Translations under genes and position numbers: made by a program
The notes under the pieces: model-generated
What the model was told of the DNA's origin: nothing
The model's database searches: none
The model's input: the letters and a program-made list of their open reading frames with translations, nothing else
Part shown: positions 48,740 to 59,952 of the stretch, piece after piece
Position numbering within the stretch: the stretch's first letter is position 1
Layout of the letters: every line of letters begins with the position of its first letter
Source: Rhytidiadelphus loreus
Lineage: Eukaryota; Streptophyta; Bryopsida; Hypnales; Hylocomiaceae
DNA length: 64,000 nucleotides
NCBI GenBank assembly: GCA_947034895.1
Contig: OX344761.1
Location: 35,786,863 to 35,850,862, forward strand
Direction: 5' to 3'

Positions 48740-50340
48740 CATTATAATGAGTAGATTCTAAAGTAACATTTTTTTTTTTAATGTACAAAATAGTGCCTTG
48801 TTATTCAAAATCCAAAACTTTATTTAGAGGTTTGGTCTTTTAGATGGAATTATTGATTTTGGATTTCATTGCTTCAAATTGCTTCAAAGTAAAATAAAAA
48901 TTTAAACCTTTGTTCTATTCAAAATATTCAAATATTAGATGAATCAATCATAAAATACATTTGCACATTGTGATTTCTTCTACTCAAAGTATAATAACTA
49001 ATTGTTGAACTATAAGGTAGAATAGCTGATGCTATAATATGATTTAATGAAGCCCTAATAGAAATGCCATCCAACTTCACAAATAAGACCTTGTATCTAC
49101 CAACCAATAAAATGTTGACACATGTAATTATAAATAGACATATTTTATTTCTACTTCTTTAATTTACAACATGAGATTGACAATTAAATACAATTTGTTT
49201 ATATAATTAAAATTTATAAAATTTGTCTCTAAGCTAATTAAAGAGGCCCTCATTTTGTTCACATGTGAGTAGATGATTGAAAAAATTCAAAACACTTAAA
49301 AATTTCTTACCATTTAGTCATCAAATATTACAATATTTCAAAACATATTTAATGTTGTCATGTTTTTATTCTAAAGTGATTCATAAACATTAAAATTAAG
49401 ATTACAAGGTTAGAATTATAAAGAAAATTGTTGAATTGTGTCAAAGCTCTAGCCTTTTGTTTAATTTAGATCATATTTACAAAATCTAACATAGGCCTTG
49501 GGCATTCTAGTAATATGGGTCAACTACAAAAAAAACTTAGAGTAGCCAAAAATGATATAGATGTATTATAGAATGCAAGTTTAAAGGAATAATTTAGTGA
49601 TGACCTTCAAGCAATAGTTGTAAACAATGATTCACAAATCATATCCATTTGGTTGGATTTACTATTGCACTAGTCAATATTAACATGTTAAATTTGAAAG
49701 GGTGATTGCAAGTGACTGGTACTATTTTGCATCACAATTGGAGTGATAGTTGCCATCGACTATAACTTCTGGAGAATAAAACCGACATACTTGACATTTT
49801 ATTAAAGATGGATAATAGTTGGTATTAATGAAATTACCTCATTCTCAAAAAAATTGAAAAAACATTCTATAATTAAATTTCAATTTAGCTAATTTGTCAC
49901 ACTTTGCGTTTTAGGGACTTTTAGTACTGCGGAGTATCCAAAAATTATGATGTACACTTGAAATTTTTGTGGGATATTCCCATACTAGATGGGCACATGC
50001 ATACCAAAGGAAATTTATAGAAACACTATTTTTTTGTCCTACACATATGTGCAAATAGGGGTTTGTTGCGCGCAACATTTTGAACATTCAAGATGGTTTC
50101 AACTTCTATTTTCTAGTGATATGTGATCACTGTCAAGTCTTTACAAATGGACAATTTCTAGTTTTTCTTGTTCATGATTTTCTAATTATTATTAATTTAT
50201 ACCTAGTTTTATCTATTTTTATGACAAACTCTCATTTTTTTTAGTAGTACTTTTTTCAGTACTTACAAGTAGTCAAAAGGTACTATTAGCCATTGATTTT
50301 TCATATCAACAACTGAGATTATTCTATTTCATAGTATTGT
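48740..50340. other. AT-rich intergenic DNA
   Basis: No gene seen. GGGTGATTGCAAGTGACTGG near 49700 is a faint echo of the TTGCAAGAAACAC element end, too weak to call. Confidence 0.3.
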
Positions 50341-50353
50341 AGAACTCATAGTA

Positions 50354-50871
50354 GTGAGTATAAAAAATATACAAGAAAAACAAATTGATGACATTGGACG
50401 TGTATTAAAGTCATTGGCACTTGAGATGATGAAATACCCCAAAATGGGTTGCTTAGACAATCTAGGAATAAGGGTGAACTTTCAACTATTATACAAAGCC
50501 TTAGACAAAGCCATTGTGTACATATTGCTCATTTCATGTCACTACTTCATGTAAATATATATGAATCATCAAACTATTTGGCATGTTCAAATGGGAAGTT
50601 GTACAATGTGACATTGGCACTCTCTAAGACACTCTTAGGTGTAGAATTGATACTTTAGGAGTAACTTAGTGGTTGCCACAATAAGATCATGTACTTTCGG
50701 GGTGTAAAATCATCAAAGAATGTTATCTTTGACATAGGGCATAGCCATCTTAGGAAAATATTGTAGCTATTTTAAGTTGACAAGATGATGATTATGATGC
50801 ACTTTCTATTGGTTTTGGAGGTGACCTAGTAACATTTATGGACATTTTGGATGGAGCAGTTCAAAATTCAT
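50354..50871 (+). pseudogene. Unrecognised coding-like relic
   Basis: Plus-strand frames with coding character but many breaks: RQSRNKGELSTIIQSLRQSH, then LYNVTLALSKTLLGVELIL (to about 50658), MYFRGVKSSKNVIFDIGHSH, and DDDYDALSIGFGGDLVTFMD ending GAVQNS with TAA near 50870. The pieces alternate between frames. I do not recognise the family; a decayed transposase or a retrocopy are both possible. Confidence 0.25.
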
Positions 50872-51512
50872 AATGAATTCATACTTTGTCAGAAAAAATT
50901 GTAATTCCACTTTCTACTACTTTGTATATTGTTTCCCCATTTGTCAACTATTCATCCAGAAATTTCTGATAATTCAATTGCCTGGAAGAACAAGTTGATA
51001 ATTCAAATTATCAGTGATAGGCCTCGTTCTTCCAAGAATAAGTTGGCTTACCTTATGAAAACGTTTCTTGTTCTATGATCACCTTCTTTGTCCAAACTGA
51101 GGTTCTGAGTTTGAGCAATTCCAGACTGCTACAACATGCTGCAGTCTAATTCAATGTCGTAACATACACCTTTGAAGGATGAAAATGGCTGCAGTGAGTG
51201 GCAAGTTAGAGCTTTCCAGAGACCACAATTCAAGGGCCATCGGCAAACCTTGGTCATGTCTTTTTTTTGGTCAAACAAATAATTGTTCGAGTCTACTGTA
51301 GATAGTGCCATGTTCCTGAGTACAGTACAGCACTGGACCCTAGGTTACCTTATGTCTCTTAAGAACGGACTGCCAGTCAGTGCATGGGTAAATTGTATGT
51401 GCAAACATAGCCGGCAATGGCCCTATTTTGCGAGCCCTTAGTAGGGTTTGATCATGAAATTTGAAAACCTTTTAGTGTCCTGGTCCAGTTCATCTATTTA
51501 TCATATTAGTGC

Positions 51513-51687
51513 TTGTTACAGAATTAATTTACATATGTGTAACTTTTTACAAGGGAGGAATATTTCTCAACCATTATGTGTGTATTAATGTTATTTTTGT
51601 TGAGGAGTTTTCACAAATATCACTTGTAAGAACATTCCTCCCTTGAAAAAGTTATAACCATATGTAAGACTGGTTCATTTTGTAACA
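51513..51687. mobile_element. Foldback MITE, ~175 bp
   Basis: The left half TTACATATGTGTAACTTTTT and AAGGGAGGAATATTTC is mirrored on the right by GAACATTCCTCCCTT and AAAAAGTTATAACCATATGT, extending outward to TTGTTACA/TGTAACA. Arms of about 65 bp surround a ~45-bp loop. No protein; target duplication not clear. Confidence 0.7.
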
Positions 51688-52849
51688 CACTATAGAACGA
51701 ATCAGTGTAGTTGCTAGTTGGGAACCTGAGGAAGAATGGAAAAAAATGGGGCAACTGTAGAGCTAGAGATACCTACACATTTTGATCATTGAACCGGCTT
51801 GATGTAGGACAACTATCTCACTACCATCACTATTTAGTTTTGGGACAAATCGGCCCAACAATATAATGTGTTCTGCTAACATTCATGGAATCTTGCAGTA
51901 TCCGAACACATTGTATGTTGCTTTAGTTGAAGGCAAAAATTGCGGTTCCTGCATATTCTGCCTAAGTTGCTCAAAGAACTGATGTGGAGCTTGCTTGAAT
52001 GATAATCGGTTGCACCAACATTTTATTCACGTATTCTTCTTGCAAGTGCCAAGAATCGTCCGAGACAGCACATTTTGACCCCTCCGCATACGTTCAACCG
52101 AAACAGTCTCTACGTGCCTCAAATTGGATTCAAGTTGTCTTCCCAATCAACCTCTTCTGCGAAGCAATTGAATTGCTCCCTCAACCACAACACTGCCGTA
52201 GACTCACGAAGAAGCTACTTTTGATTATAAGCAATACAAAAAACACACTCAACAGGGAGTATCGGTGATCAGTTCAATTGTTACCAATCGTAGAATCACT
52301 CTTCAGCGGATGGATTTCAGATGAAAAATGTGTTTCCACGCCAATGGCTTTGCCAAGCTCCGTCCGCCCTGCCCAAATGAATGCAACAAAAGCCTTTGGC
52401 CAGGTTTTTTTTATTTGAGCGATTGTCACTGAAAAGTGATGATTCTTTTTGGAAGGAAATCTAGGGCAAAATATTCTTGCTTTTCAGTGGATGAAATCGC
52501 CAATTTGCTACCAAATTTGGGACAATGTCGCTCTATTTTGGACGAATGTACATTCTTTTGGATGAATACATGAAAACTCATCCATAGATTGCAAGTTTCA
52601 TCCACTTCCATGGGTATTAATAGCTTCATCCTTCCGGTGATTATCGCTTCCTGCACTGCTTAAAATGAATGCAACAAAAGCCTCTGTGCTCTGGCTTTGA
52701 GTTGCCAGTTCCGAGCGTTTCTTGACCTGCGAGGCTGGGCCTTCATTACTTATCCATCTCCCTCCTTTATGTGATTCGAAGTTTCCATTATGAGCCAGGG
52801 ATAAGTTAATGGCAGAAAGGAAAAGGTCAAGTGAGTGAGAAAGTGACTC

Positions 52850-52871
52850 CTGGGCAGAGGCCTCTGCCCAG
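52850..52871. repeat. Perfect 22-bp GC-rich palindrome
   Basis: The half-site CTGGGCAGAGG is followed directly by its exact reverse complement, with no spacer. It could bind a dimeric protein or be chance; nothing nearby decides. Confidence 0.8.
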
Positions 52872-53338
52872 ACAGAGCCCCTACACTAAATAAATACTAA
52901 CTTTCTGGGGCAGAACTCAGAAGACAAGCTGTACAGTACACCGTAGAAGAGAAAAGAAGGTATCTTATTATAAAAACTCTCCAGTGGGGAAGGAAGGTCT
53001 GGTCAGTAACTTATCAGCACTTCACTTTCCTCCAACTGGAGTCATATTGTTGACTGAAAATCTGTACAGTAGTGTGCTGTATAGATCCCATCTGTGTGTA
53101 CGCCTGCCGCCCTGCTCAACTTTCTTCAATATAGGCATCAGGATTCAGGAGTGTAGAAGAGTATTCCAAGGACTAAACAATATTATCCCTCTGCCCCTGG
53201 ACCTGACACTCGTGATCAGGTCTTGACTTTTCAGCGGAGTCTCAGAGTTGAGTTCCTGATTGCAATGAAAATTCACTTTTGACAGTGGGGAAACTGCACT
53301 CCTGAACTGTCACGGGCCGGAACTGACGTTCTCTTCTT

Positions 53339-53760
53339 TTAACCCCTAATGACGTAAGCGACCAAGCGACCAAGCGACCATTTTCTGGTCGCTGCCCCTC
53401 TTTTTTGAGCTGCCCGTTTTTTAATTTTGAGTTTTTTTATAAAGAAAATTTCTATTTCTACTAGATAGACTATGTTATGAATCCAATGGCAGAAGTTTCA
53501 TCAAATTCCGAGTAAAAATACGTCTTGTGGAATTTTTCAAAGTTAAGTGGTGCAACAAAGCCGACCTCTTTCTGACCAAACATCCATTTTCACTAGTTAC
53601 ATTGCTTTGTTTTTGATCAATTGTGGTTTAGGTGACAACTCACATGATTGGGTGATAGTTCATGCAACACAAATGTTGGAGAGGCGTACATTGAAAGCAT
53701 ACAATGATCATAAGATATACAATGAAAGCCACAATTATCACCTACATTGAAGCACAATTG
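53339..53760. mobile_element. TTAA-family left end, probably truncated
   Basis: TTAA (53339-53342) then CCCCTAATGACGTAAGCGAC, with three AAGCGACC units and the mirror GGTCGCT. The same AAGCGACCATTTT/GGTCGCT motif, inverted, ends the copy at 56456-56998, so both belong to one subfamily. No matching right end was found here. Confidence 0.5.
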
Positions 53761-54842
53761 ATTTTGTAATCAACCGATGATTGGAAATACAGTAACCTAT
53801 ATAACAAGAATAGGTCAAATGAAATTTTCACGAAAAAAATTCATGGTAGTTTTATTTATGAGGAAAAAAATGTAAAAAAATATGAAAACCTTCTTGAATC
53901 TATTTTTGTAAATGGGGAAATTTTTCCCTCATTGTACACATAGAGCATATATGTTGAATTGCTTAGGAAAGGGATTGGAAAAGGATCATTTACCTAAGTG
54001 TAGTTTACAACTCATTTTTATTTTCTTCTTCTTCATCTGAATTTTCTCCGAGGTCAGTGGGTTTGGTCTTTGATTTTGCTACACCCTTGTTTTTGTTCTT
54101 CTGTTTTTGCATGGAAACCCTAGAATGCTTCTTTGTGACAAGTTCAGGCTCCTTCTCTTACAGAGGCTCATCTTGCACCATCTCTATCTCGATAAAGTCA
54201 GTTTGCAGATTACCCCTTATTTTCTCCGTATTACATATCCATAAATCCCCTAATAGTATGCGGCATTTGATCATTCTCAGTAGGGGTATTTGATGAGAAC
54301 CTATGGTGCATACTTGGAAATTTGGACCATAAAAGGAAGTCAATTGTGAACAATTCCAAAACATATTCAAAATTCTATTTGGAGTTTTTGGACTATCTGT
54401 GCATATTTAAAACATTGACCATTCATACCTTTATGTCTATAATGTTTTATTTTTAACAATTTAAATATTTTGTGCATATTTAAAACATTGACCATTCATA
54501 CCTTCATGTCTATAATGTTTTATTTTTAACAATTTAAATATTTTCTTGACTACATAGACGGAAGATGAAGTGACATGGTCCTACACAGATGGATGCAAAT
54601 GAAAAATGATTGAAGTCAAGAACCTGGGCATGGACTATAAAGTTAGGCAACTAATGTAATTCTTGTCCACTTCAAAAAAGGCCGGTTCAACTCAAAGAGG
54701 GCAAATCCAAGAAGTTCAAGGAGAAGACAAGTGTCTCATTCTTGTTTTTTGTACAAATACTACCATACTCAGATAGTAGGTTTGGCACATCGATGTTGAA
54801 TATTTTATTTAAGTACAAAATAAACTTCAGCACTTCAAAATA
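53761..54842. other. AT-rich DNA with a 73-bp tandem duplication
   Basis: 54401-54473 and 54474-54546 are two near-identical head-to-tail copies (GCATATTTAAAACATTGACC ...), differing at about one base (CTTTATG against CTTCATG). Otherwise no gene or element ends are seen. Confidence 0.7.
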
Positions 54843-55394
54843 CTACCTCTGTTCCAAAATGACCTTTTTGTTGGACAAAATGTTCCGGATTATGGCTAAA
54901 AATAACATTTAAAAACCAAATTCATGCTATAAGTAGAATTTGGTGCACTCCTAGCATTCTAAAAACTTTGAGTTTCATAGCCCTTTTCAAAGTGTAGTTT
55001 TGGGATATTAAAAAGTAGATTTTGGGGAGCATTTTTATGGAGCACCACTAATCAATTAATTGTTGAGTGTGAGGTTGTCATTTTGTAGGCATTTAGTATA
55101 TGCCCAAGACCACATGTAGCCTTTTGTTTTGCCTCTGAGAGCTTCATTCCCTTCAATTGGGCAATATTCAAAGGGATGCAAAAAATAATAATGAACAATG
55201 TTTATTGACCCCTTTATACATTTCATTTGTCTTTTGATTGATGATTGTATGGATAAAGGAGGAACTACTACTTGGAGTTATTTTGTTGGTATTAAATAGC
55301 AATCAAAAACAAAATTTGACCAATTTGCAACATGAAGATCATTTTGGGACAAAAATTTAAGGTAAACAAAAAGATTATTTTAACAGGGAAGGAG
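54843..55394. mobile_element. Stowaway-like MITE (copy 2)
   Basis: TA, then CTACCTCTGTTCCAAAATGA, and a right end ACAGGGAAGGAG followed by TA (55395-55396). It shares GGAGCACCACTAATCAATT, inverted, with copy 1 and GAAGATCATTTTGGGA near 55335. 552 bp, no protein. Confidence 0.7.
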
Positions 55395-55981
55395 TATTAT
55401 TTTTTGAAACATTCAACATTGAATTCATTTAATTAAAAGATCTTTGACAACCATCTCAAGTAGCTTAAAAAGCCACTAACCAAGAATGTACCAAGTTGAA
55501 AAGACAATCTATTTATCTAAATGGAGTGGTAGGAGGTAAAACAACCCATGTGGGATATGTAAATTAGGAATAGTAAGAGCTCAACCGCTCATAGTCAAGT
55601 CGAAAGCAAGAATTGTATTCAAAGTAGAATTTTAGACCTCATTTGAGCATAGTAGAATAACTTATTTTTAAAAACTCTAGATTAGGATAATGTAGAAAAG
55701 CAAGCTAAATTTCATCTAAAAATTTTTGTTTGAGATTTCGACCTTCCAATCAAAAGTTATGGACAAATTTCAGAGAGGGGTTGGAAAAGGACATTTTCTT
55801 TGTCATTTTTAAACATCCTCTCTAAATTTTGTCCATAACTTTTTTTGGAGGCTTAAAATCACAAACGGATTTTTGGATACAGAATATATTTTAGTTCCCA
55901 ACTTTTCTTATTTCAAAAGTTTTTGAAAAAAGTTATTCTACTATGCCTAAATGAGGCCTGAAATTCTACATTGAACACAAT

Positions 55982-56289
55982 CATTACATGTGATTTGGCT
56001 CTCGGGAAGGGCTGCAAGTTCCCAACTCGAAACCCCCCCCGAGAACCGCCGATATCCGTTGTTCCCGGCCTGTGCTAACCTGGCCGAGAGACGGCCAGGT
56101 CAGATTTTTCGAAAAATAAAATAAAATAAAATAAAATAAACTTTGTTTCTCAGTTTAAGGACTTAAATTTATTTTTTTATTTTTTTTCAAAAAACAAAAA
56201 TTCTGATAGCGGCGTTCTTTTACTGCCAGGGGAACAGCGCCGGGAACGGCCCTGAAACGGCCCTTAAAATCCTGAAATCTCTTCTAATG
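55982..56289. mobile_element. MITE of the CATTAG family (copy 5)
   Basis: Ends CATTACATGTGATTTGG and CTGAAATCTCTTCTAATG. GC-rich arms (GAAACCCCCCCCGAGAACCG; GGAACGGCCCTGAAACGGCC), foldback CCTGGCCGAGAGACGGCCAG near 56079-56099, (AAAAT)n at 56113-56140 and a T/A centre. The orientation is as in copy 1. Confidence 0.7.
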
Positions 56290-56455
56290 TCTTACATTTC
56301 AACAACAAGAAGTCAAGCTCTTATCTTCAAATTGTCCCATATCCTTTGAGGATTCATGACAGGCAATGGTTTTCATTACAAAAACAACCTCTCCACCCTA
56401 CTTCCTCACATAATGTCAATGACATAATTCTTTTTTTTTGCGATTAAAAAGTTTC

Positions 56456-56998
56456 TTAACCCCTAAAAGCCTAAGGGATTTGGACAAAACATAGATGTGT
56501 TATAAAATATTTGTTTTGTATTTTCTTTGAAGTTTGCATCAAAGAAGATAATGTGAAGGATGAAAAGTAAAAAATATTTGTACGGTCCAAACTATCAAAC
56601 TATCAAACTATTTTTAGATTATCTTCAAATGAATTTTGGAGATATAACTTCAAAAATTCAATAAATGTAATATAGCATTTGAATTTTTTTTTATTGATCA
56701 AAATTGTGGTTTCTAGTGATTTGGTAAAAATGTGTAACATCTAGCAATGAGAACACCAATACTTTGATTCTCCAAATAGTAAATTTTTCAACACTAGGCA
56801 AATTCTAAACACTTTGTGCTATTTCTCTTATAATTTTTTTTTACTATAGTAATCTTAGTTTTGAATATAAATGTTGAAAGACAATCCAATCTTTTAAATT
56901 CTTAAAAAACAACTAAGTAAAAGTTTTTTCCTACCAGAAAATGTTGTCCAAAGTCAAGTAGCGACCATAAAATGGTCGCTTGAGTGCTTAGGAGTTAA
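56456..56998. mobile_element. TTAA-bounded non-autonomous DNA element (copy D)
   Basis: TTAA (56456-56459), CCCCTAAAAGCCTAAGGG; right end GAGTGCTTAGGAG, TTAA (56995-56998). About 535 bp inside. The right part has AGCGACCATAAAATGGTCGC, a foldback of 20 bp. No protein. Confidence 0.55.
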
Positions 56999-59949
56999 GG
57001 TAGATTGTCAAATGATAGGTTGGTATTTATTCTATAGAATATTAGGTGTTTTTTAAAATTTTGAAAAAATGTCTTTACATTTATTTGTAGATTTGGCTAT
57101 CTAGTTCTAGAATTAGTTTTCTTAAGTTGGCACTTTTTTAAAATTAATTTAAGCCAAAATTGTTATCCAAGTATGGTACTCTCATTTCAAGGACCCAAGA
57201 TATCTCCTAAATCGCACAATCAAATAATCTGAATTTTTTTGAGGTTCTCACTCTCAATGTGAAATTCAAGATCTTATAGTTACATTCTATCCAATTTCAA
57301 GACATAATTAGCAAAAAAAATTGCTCAAGTCATTGGTAGTTTATGCCCATTTTGAAAGTACACTCCCTTTGGATCATTAGGGATTAATCTCTCAAGCTCT
57401 TTGACTATTTTTCACAAGAAGTGTCCAACATTGCCACTTTCTAAAGCATTGAGGATGACTGAATTATAACAACATTATGCAATGAGTGAAAATTAAAATA
57501 AATCTCATGAATTTACACTAGAATTTGTACTAATGGTCGTAAAATTGTTCTAAAATTGCCATTTTTAATGCAATGAGTGAAAATTAAAATAAATCTCATG
57601 AATTTACACTAGAATTTGTACTAATGGTTGTAAAATTGTTCTAAAATTGCCATTTTTAGTGCAATGAGTGAAAATTGGAAAAAAAAAGTTTTTTTTTCAT
57701 TTTTCAACAATATAGTATTTCTATATACAACTATGATAAGTAATGTGTAGAAAAAAATTCAGTCCATTTGGCTTCATAGATTGTGAAATATAAGCACTCA
57801 AAGTTAATGAAAAAAAATTTACAACTAGCCTAACTGCTTGCCCTCTCTATTAGCACATTGCTTAAGTTGCCTCTAAATTGTGAACTCCATATCTTGTGAC
57901 TTGGGCACACGATTGAAAACAAAATTATACTTTCAAGAAGCTTAGAGAAATGTGCATATTTGATATGAATTTTCAAAGTCCTATCTTTAAATGTACTAAA
58001 ATCCAACACCAAGCTCTTGTAGACACTCATGTTTTGGTCATTTACATCTTATGTAATCAATATCTAGGAAAAAATGATGCTTCTTGGTCCAAATGTAGAT
58101 GACGCATTTTGTATAGTGTTGATCATAGGTGTACATATCTTATTACTTCCTTTTAAATCCTAAAGATTGGAGTGCATTTCAAAAGATATATCAAAAACAA
58201 AATTAAAAAATGCAAAAACAACTTTTTTGAGAACTTCAATCCTACAAAAGTATATACCTATTGTTACTACAATGAAGCCTCTTATAATGCAAATTCTCTA
58301 CTCGCATAACTAATCGTAGTTTTTTTATTTGCATACTCTTTATGTATATAAAGTCTACTGCACAAACCATGAATGGAGTTGATTATGTTAAACATCATTG
58401 ATTCTTAAATGAGCAACCAATCAAACATAATTATTGTGCAATATGAACATTTTTAAATAATTGACCTTTGACACTTGAGCTTCTCTATGTGCATATAGCT
58501 AATAACTGCTTTTTACCATTCCTATGCAATAAAGGAAGTTTGAATGTACATTATTGAAATTAAGTGACACTCATTTTACTCCCTCTCTTGTAGAAATATC
58601 ATTGAAGTTATACAAAGATCTTAATAACAATGTTGCATTTTCATCTTATTTTACAAAAAAGAAGTTTTCATGCACCTTGATTACCAATTCAACTTAAATA
58701 TAAAATGTTGTTGAGGACATTTTGTGTTGGATGGATGACTCCAAGAGCTCTTTAGGAGAGAAAAAAACATTTTCTCATCCAATTTTTTTAGAGTTGCCTA
58801 AATGCATTTGTAATGAATAGTGTTGGAACTTCCGTTTTTCTTATAAAAGAAGATGTTGAATCCAAGCATCACCAAGTAGCATCACCAAGTACTGTATTTT
58901 GGCAAGTATTTAGTTCCATTTCTTCTTCTGAAATTTCACCATAAAAATGGGTTTTTTAAAATTTGAGTCCGACAGATTATCAAGTTTAGTGTTCACTCAC
59001 ATATGAAAATTCTAAAAATTAAATAATATATTGCAATTTGAACTTTGAAAATATAATGATAGTCTCATGTTTTATAACTATAGAATGACCCAACTATTTG
59101 GAGTACTCCGTGATGCTCTTCACTATTATGTACATTTATGAAGAAATACTCGGATTTTGAAACATAATCTACATTTCACACGAATTTTCTTCACCTTCTC
59201 TTCAAAAATTTGCAATAATTTTAAATGTTCATAAAATGATCTAGAAAACCACAACTTAAAGAAGACATTAGATTTCACTTCCAAAATATATATATTAAAA
59301 AAATTCATTTGAATTTAGTTGCAAAATCAAACATACAAATCAATGTCGAATTTGAGAGTGTAACGATATGTCATTATAACCTCTGTCCTTTAACTTACTT
59401 AAGGTATATTTGCACTTAGTGTTAGGAATGATGTTTGTAATGTGAATCCGATCTAGAAGTAGGTCTAAATTAGTTCCTCAAACCCTCCGTAACAACACTC
59501 TTTAACATCAAGTGACAACATATCCTAAGGGTAATAAGGTAGTATGTTGTTAAATGGCACCTGACCTTAAAGCGCCATCTAGAAGGTTTGTACGTTTCGA
59601 ATTTTAGTTATGTACCTATTTGGAGCGCTTTCAAAAATGAACTTTGACCCTTAATAACTTTTGCATACAATATCCAAATGTGGCGTTCTTTGGTGCGTTG
59701 GAACCTCCTTTCACTTGCCAACATGAATATGTGGAAATTTGACCAGTTTCATAATAGCAACAAGGCTCAGTAGTAAAAAGTACGGTTTTGGGTGTACCCA
59801 CCTTACTAGCCAGTGTGGCCCAGGCAAGAGGTGAGATTAATTATGAAATTACACCGCTTCTTGTTTTTTGCAGGGGCAGTTTCGGATACAACAAGGGAAT
59901 ATTCATGTTCACTAAATCTTATCACATACGCTAACTTACTAACAGTAGC
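56999..59949. other. AT-rich DNA with a 91-bp tandem duplication
   Basis: Units start at 57479, 57570 and 57661 (GCAATGAGTGAAAATT); the first two are 91 bp and almost identical, the third is cut after about 16 bases and runs into TTAA-family text (AATGTGTAGAAAAAAATTCA near 57743). No gene or RNA recognised in the rest. Confidence 0.6.
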
Positions 59950-59952
59950 TTA

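Larger units (their letters stand above)
50900..53338. other. Partly normal-GC DNA, no intact gene
   Basis: From about 50950 to 53340 composition is closer to the 15-20 kb region than to the transposon fields. ORFs of 60-90 codons exist on both strands without recognisable domains. A foldback MITE (51513-51687) and a 22-bp palindrome (52850-52871) lie inside. Phrases around ATGAATGCAACAAAAGCC repeat at 52376 and 52665. Confidence 0.35.
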
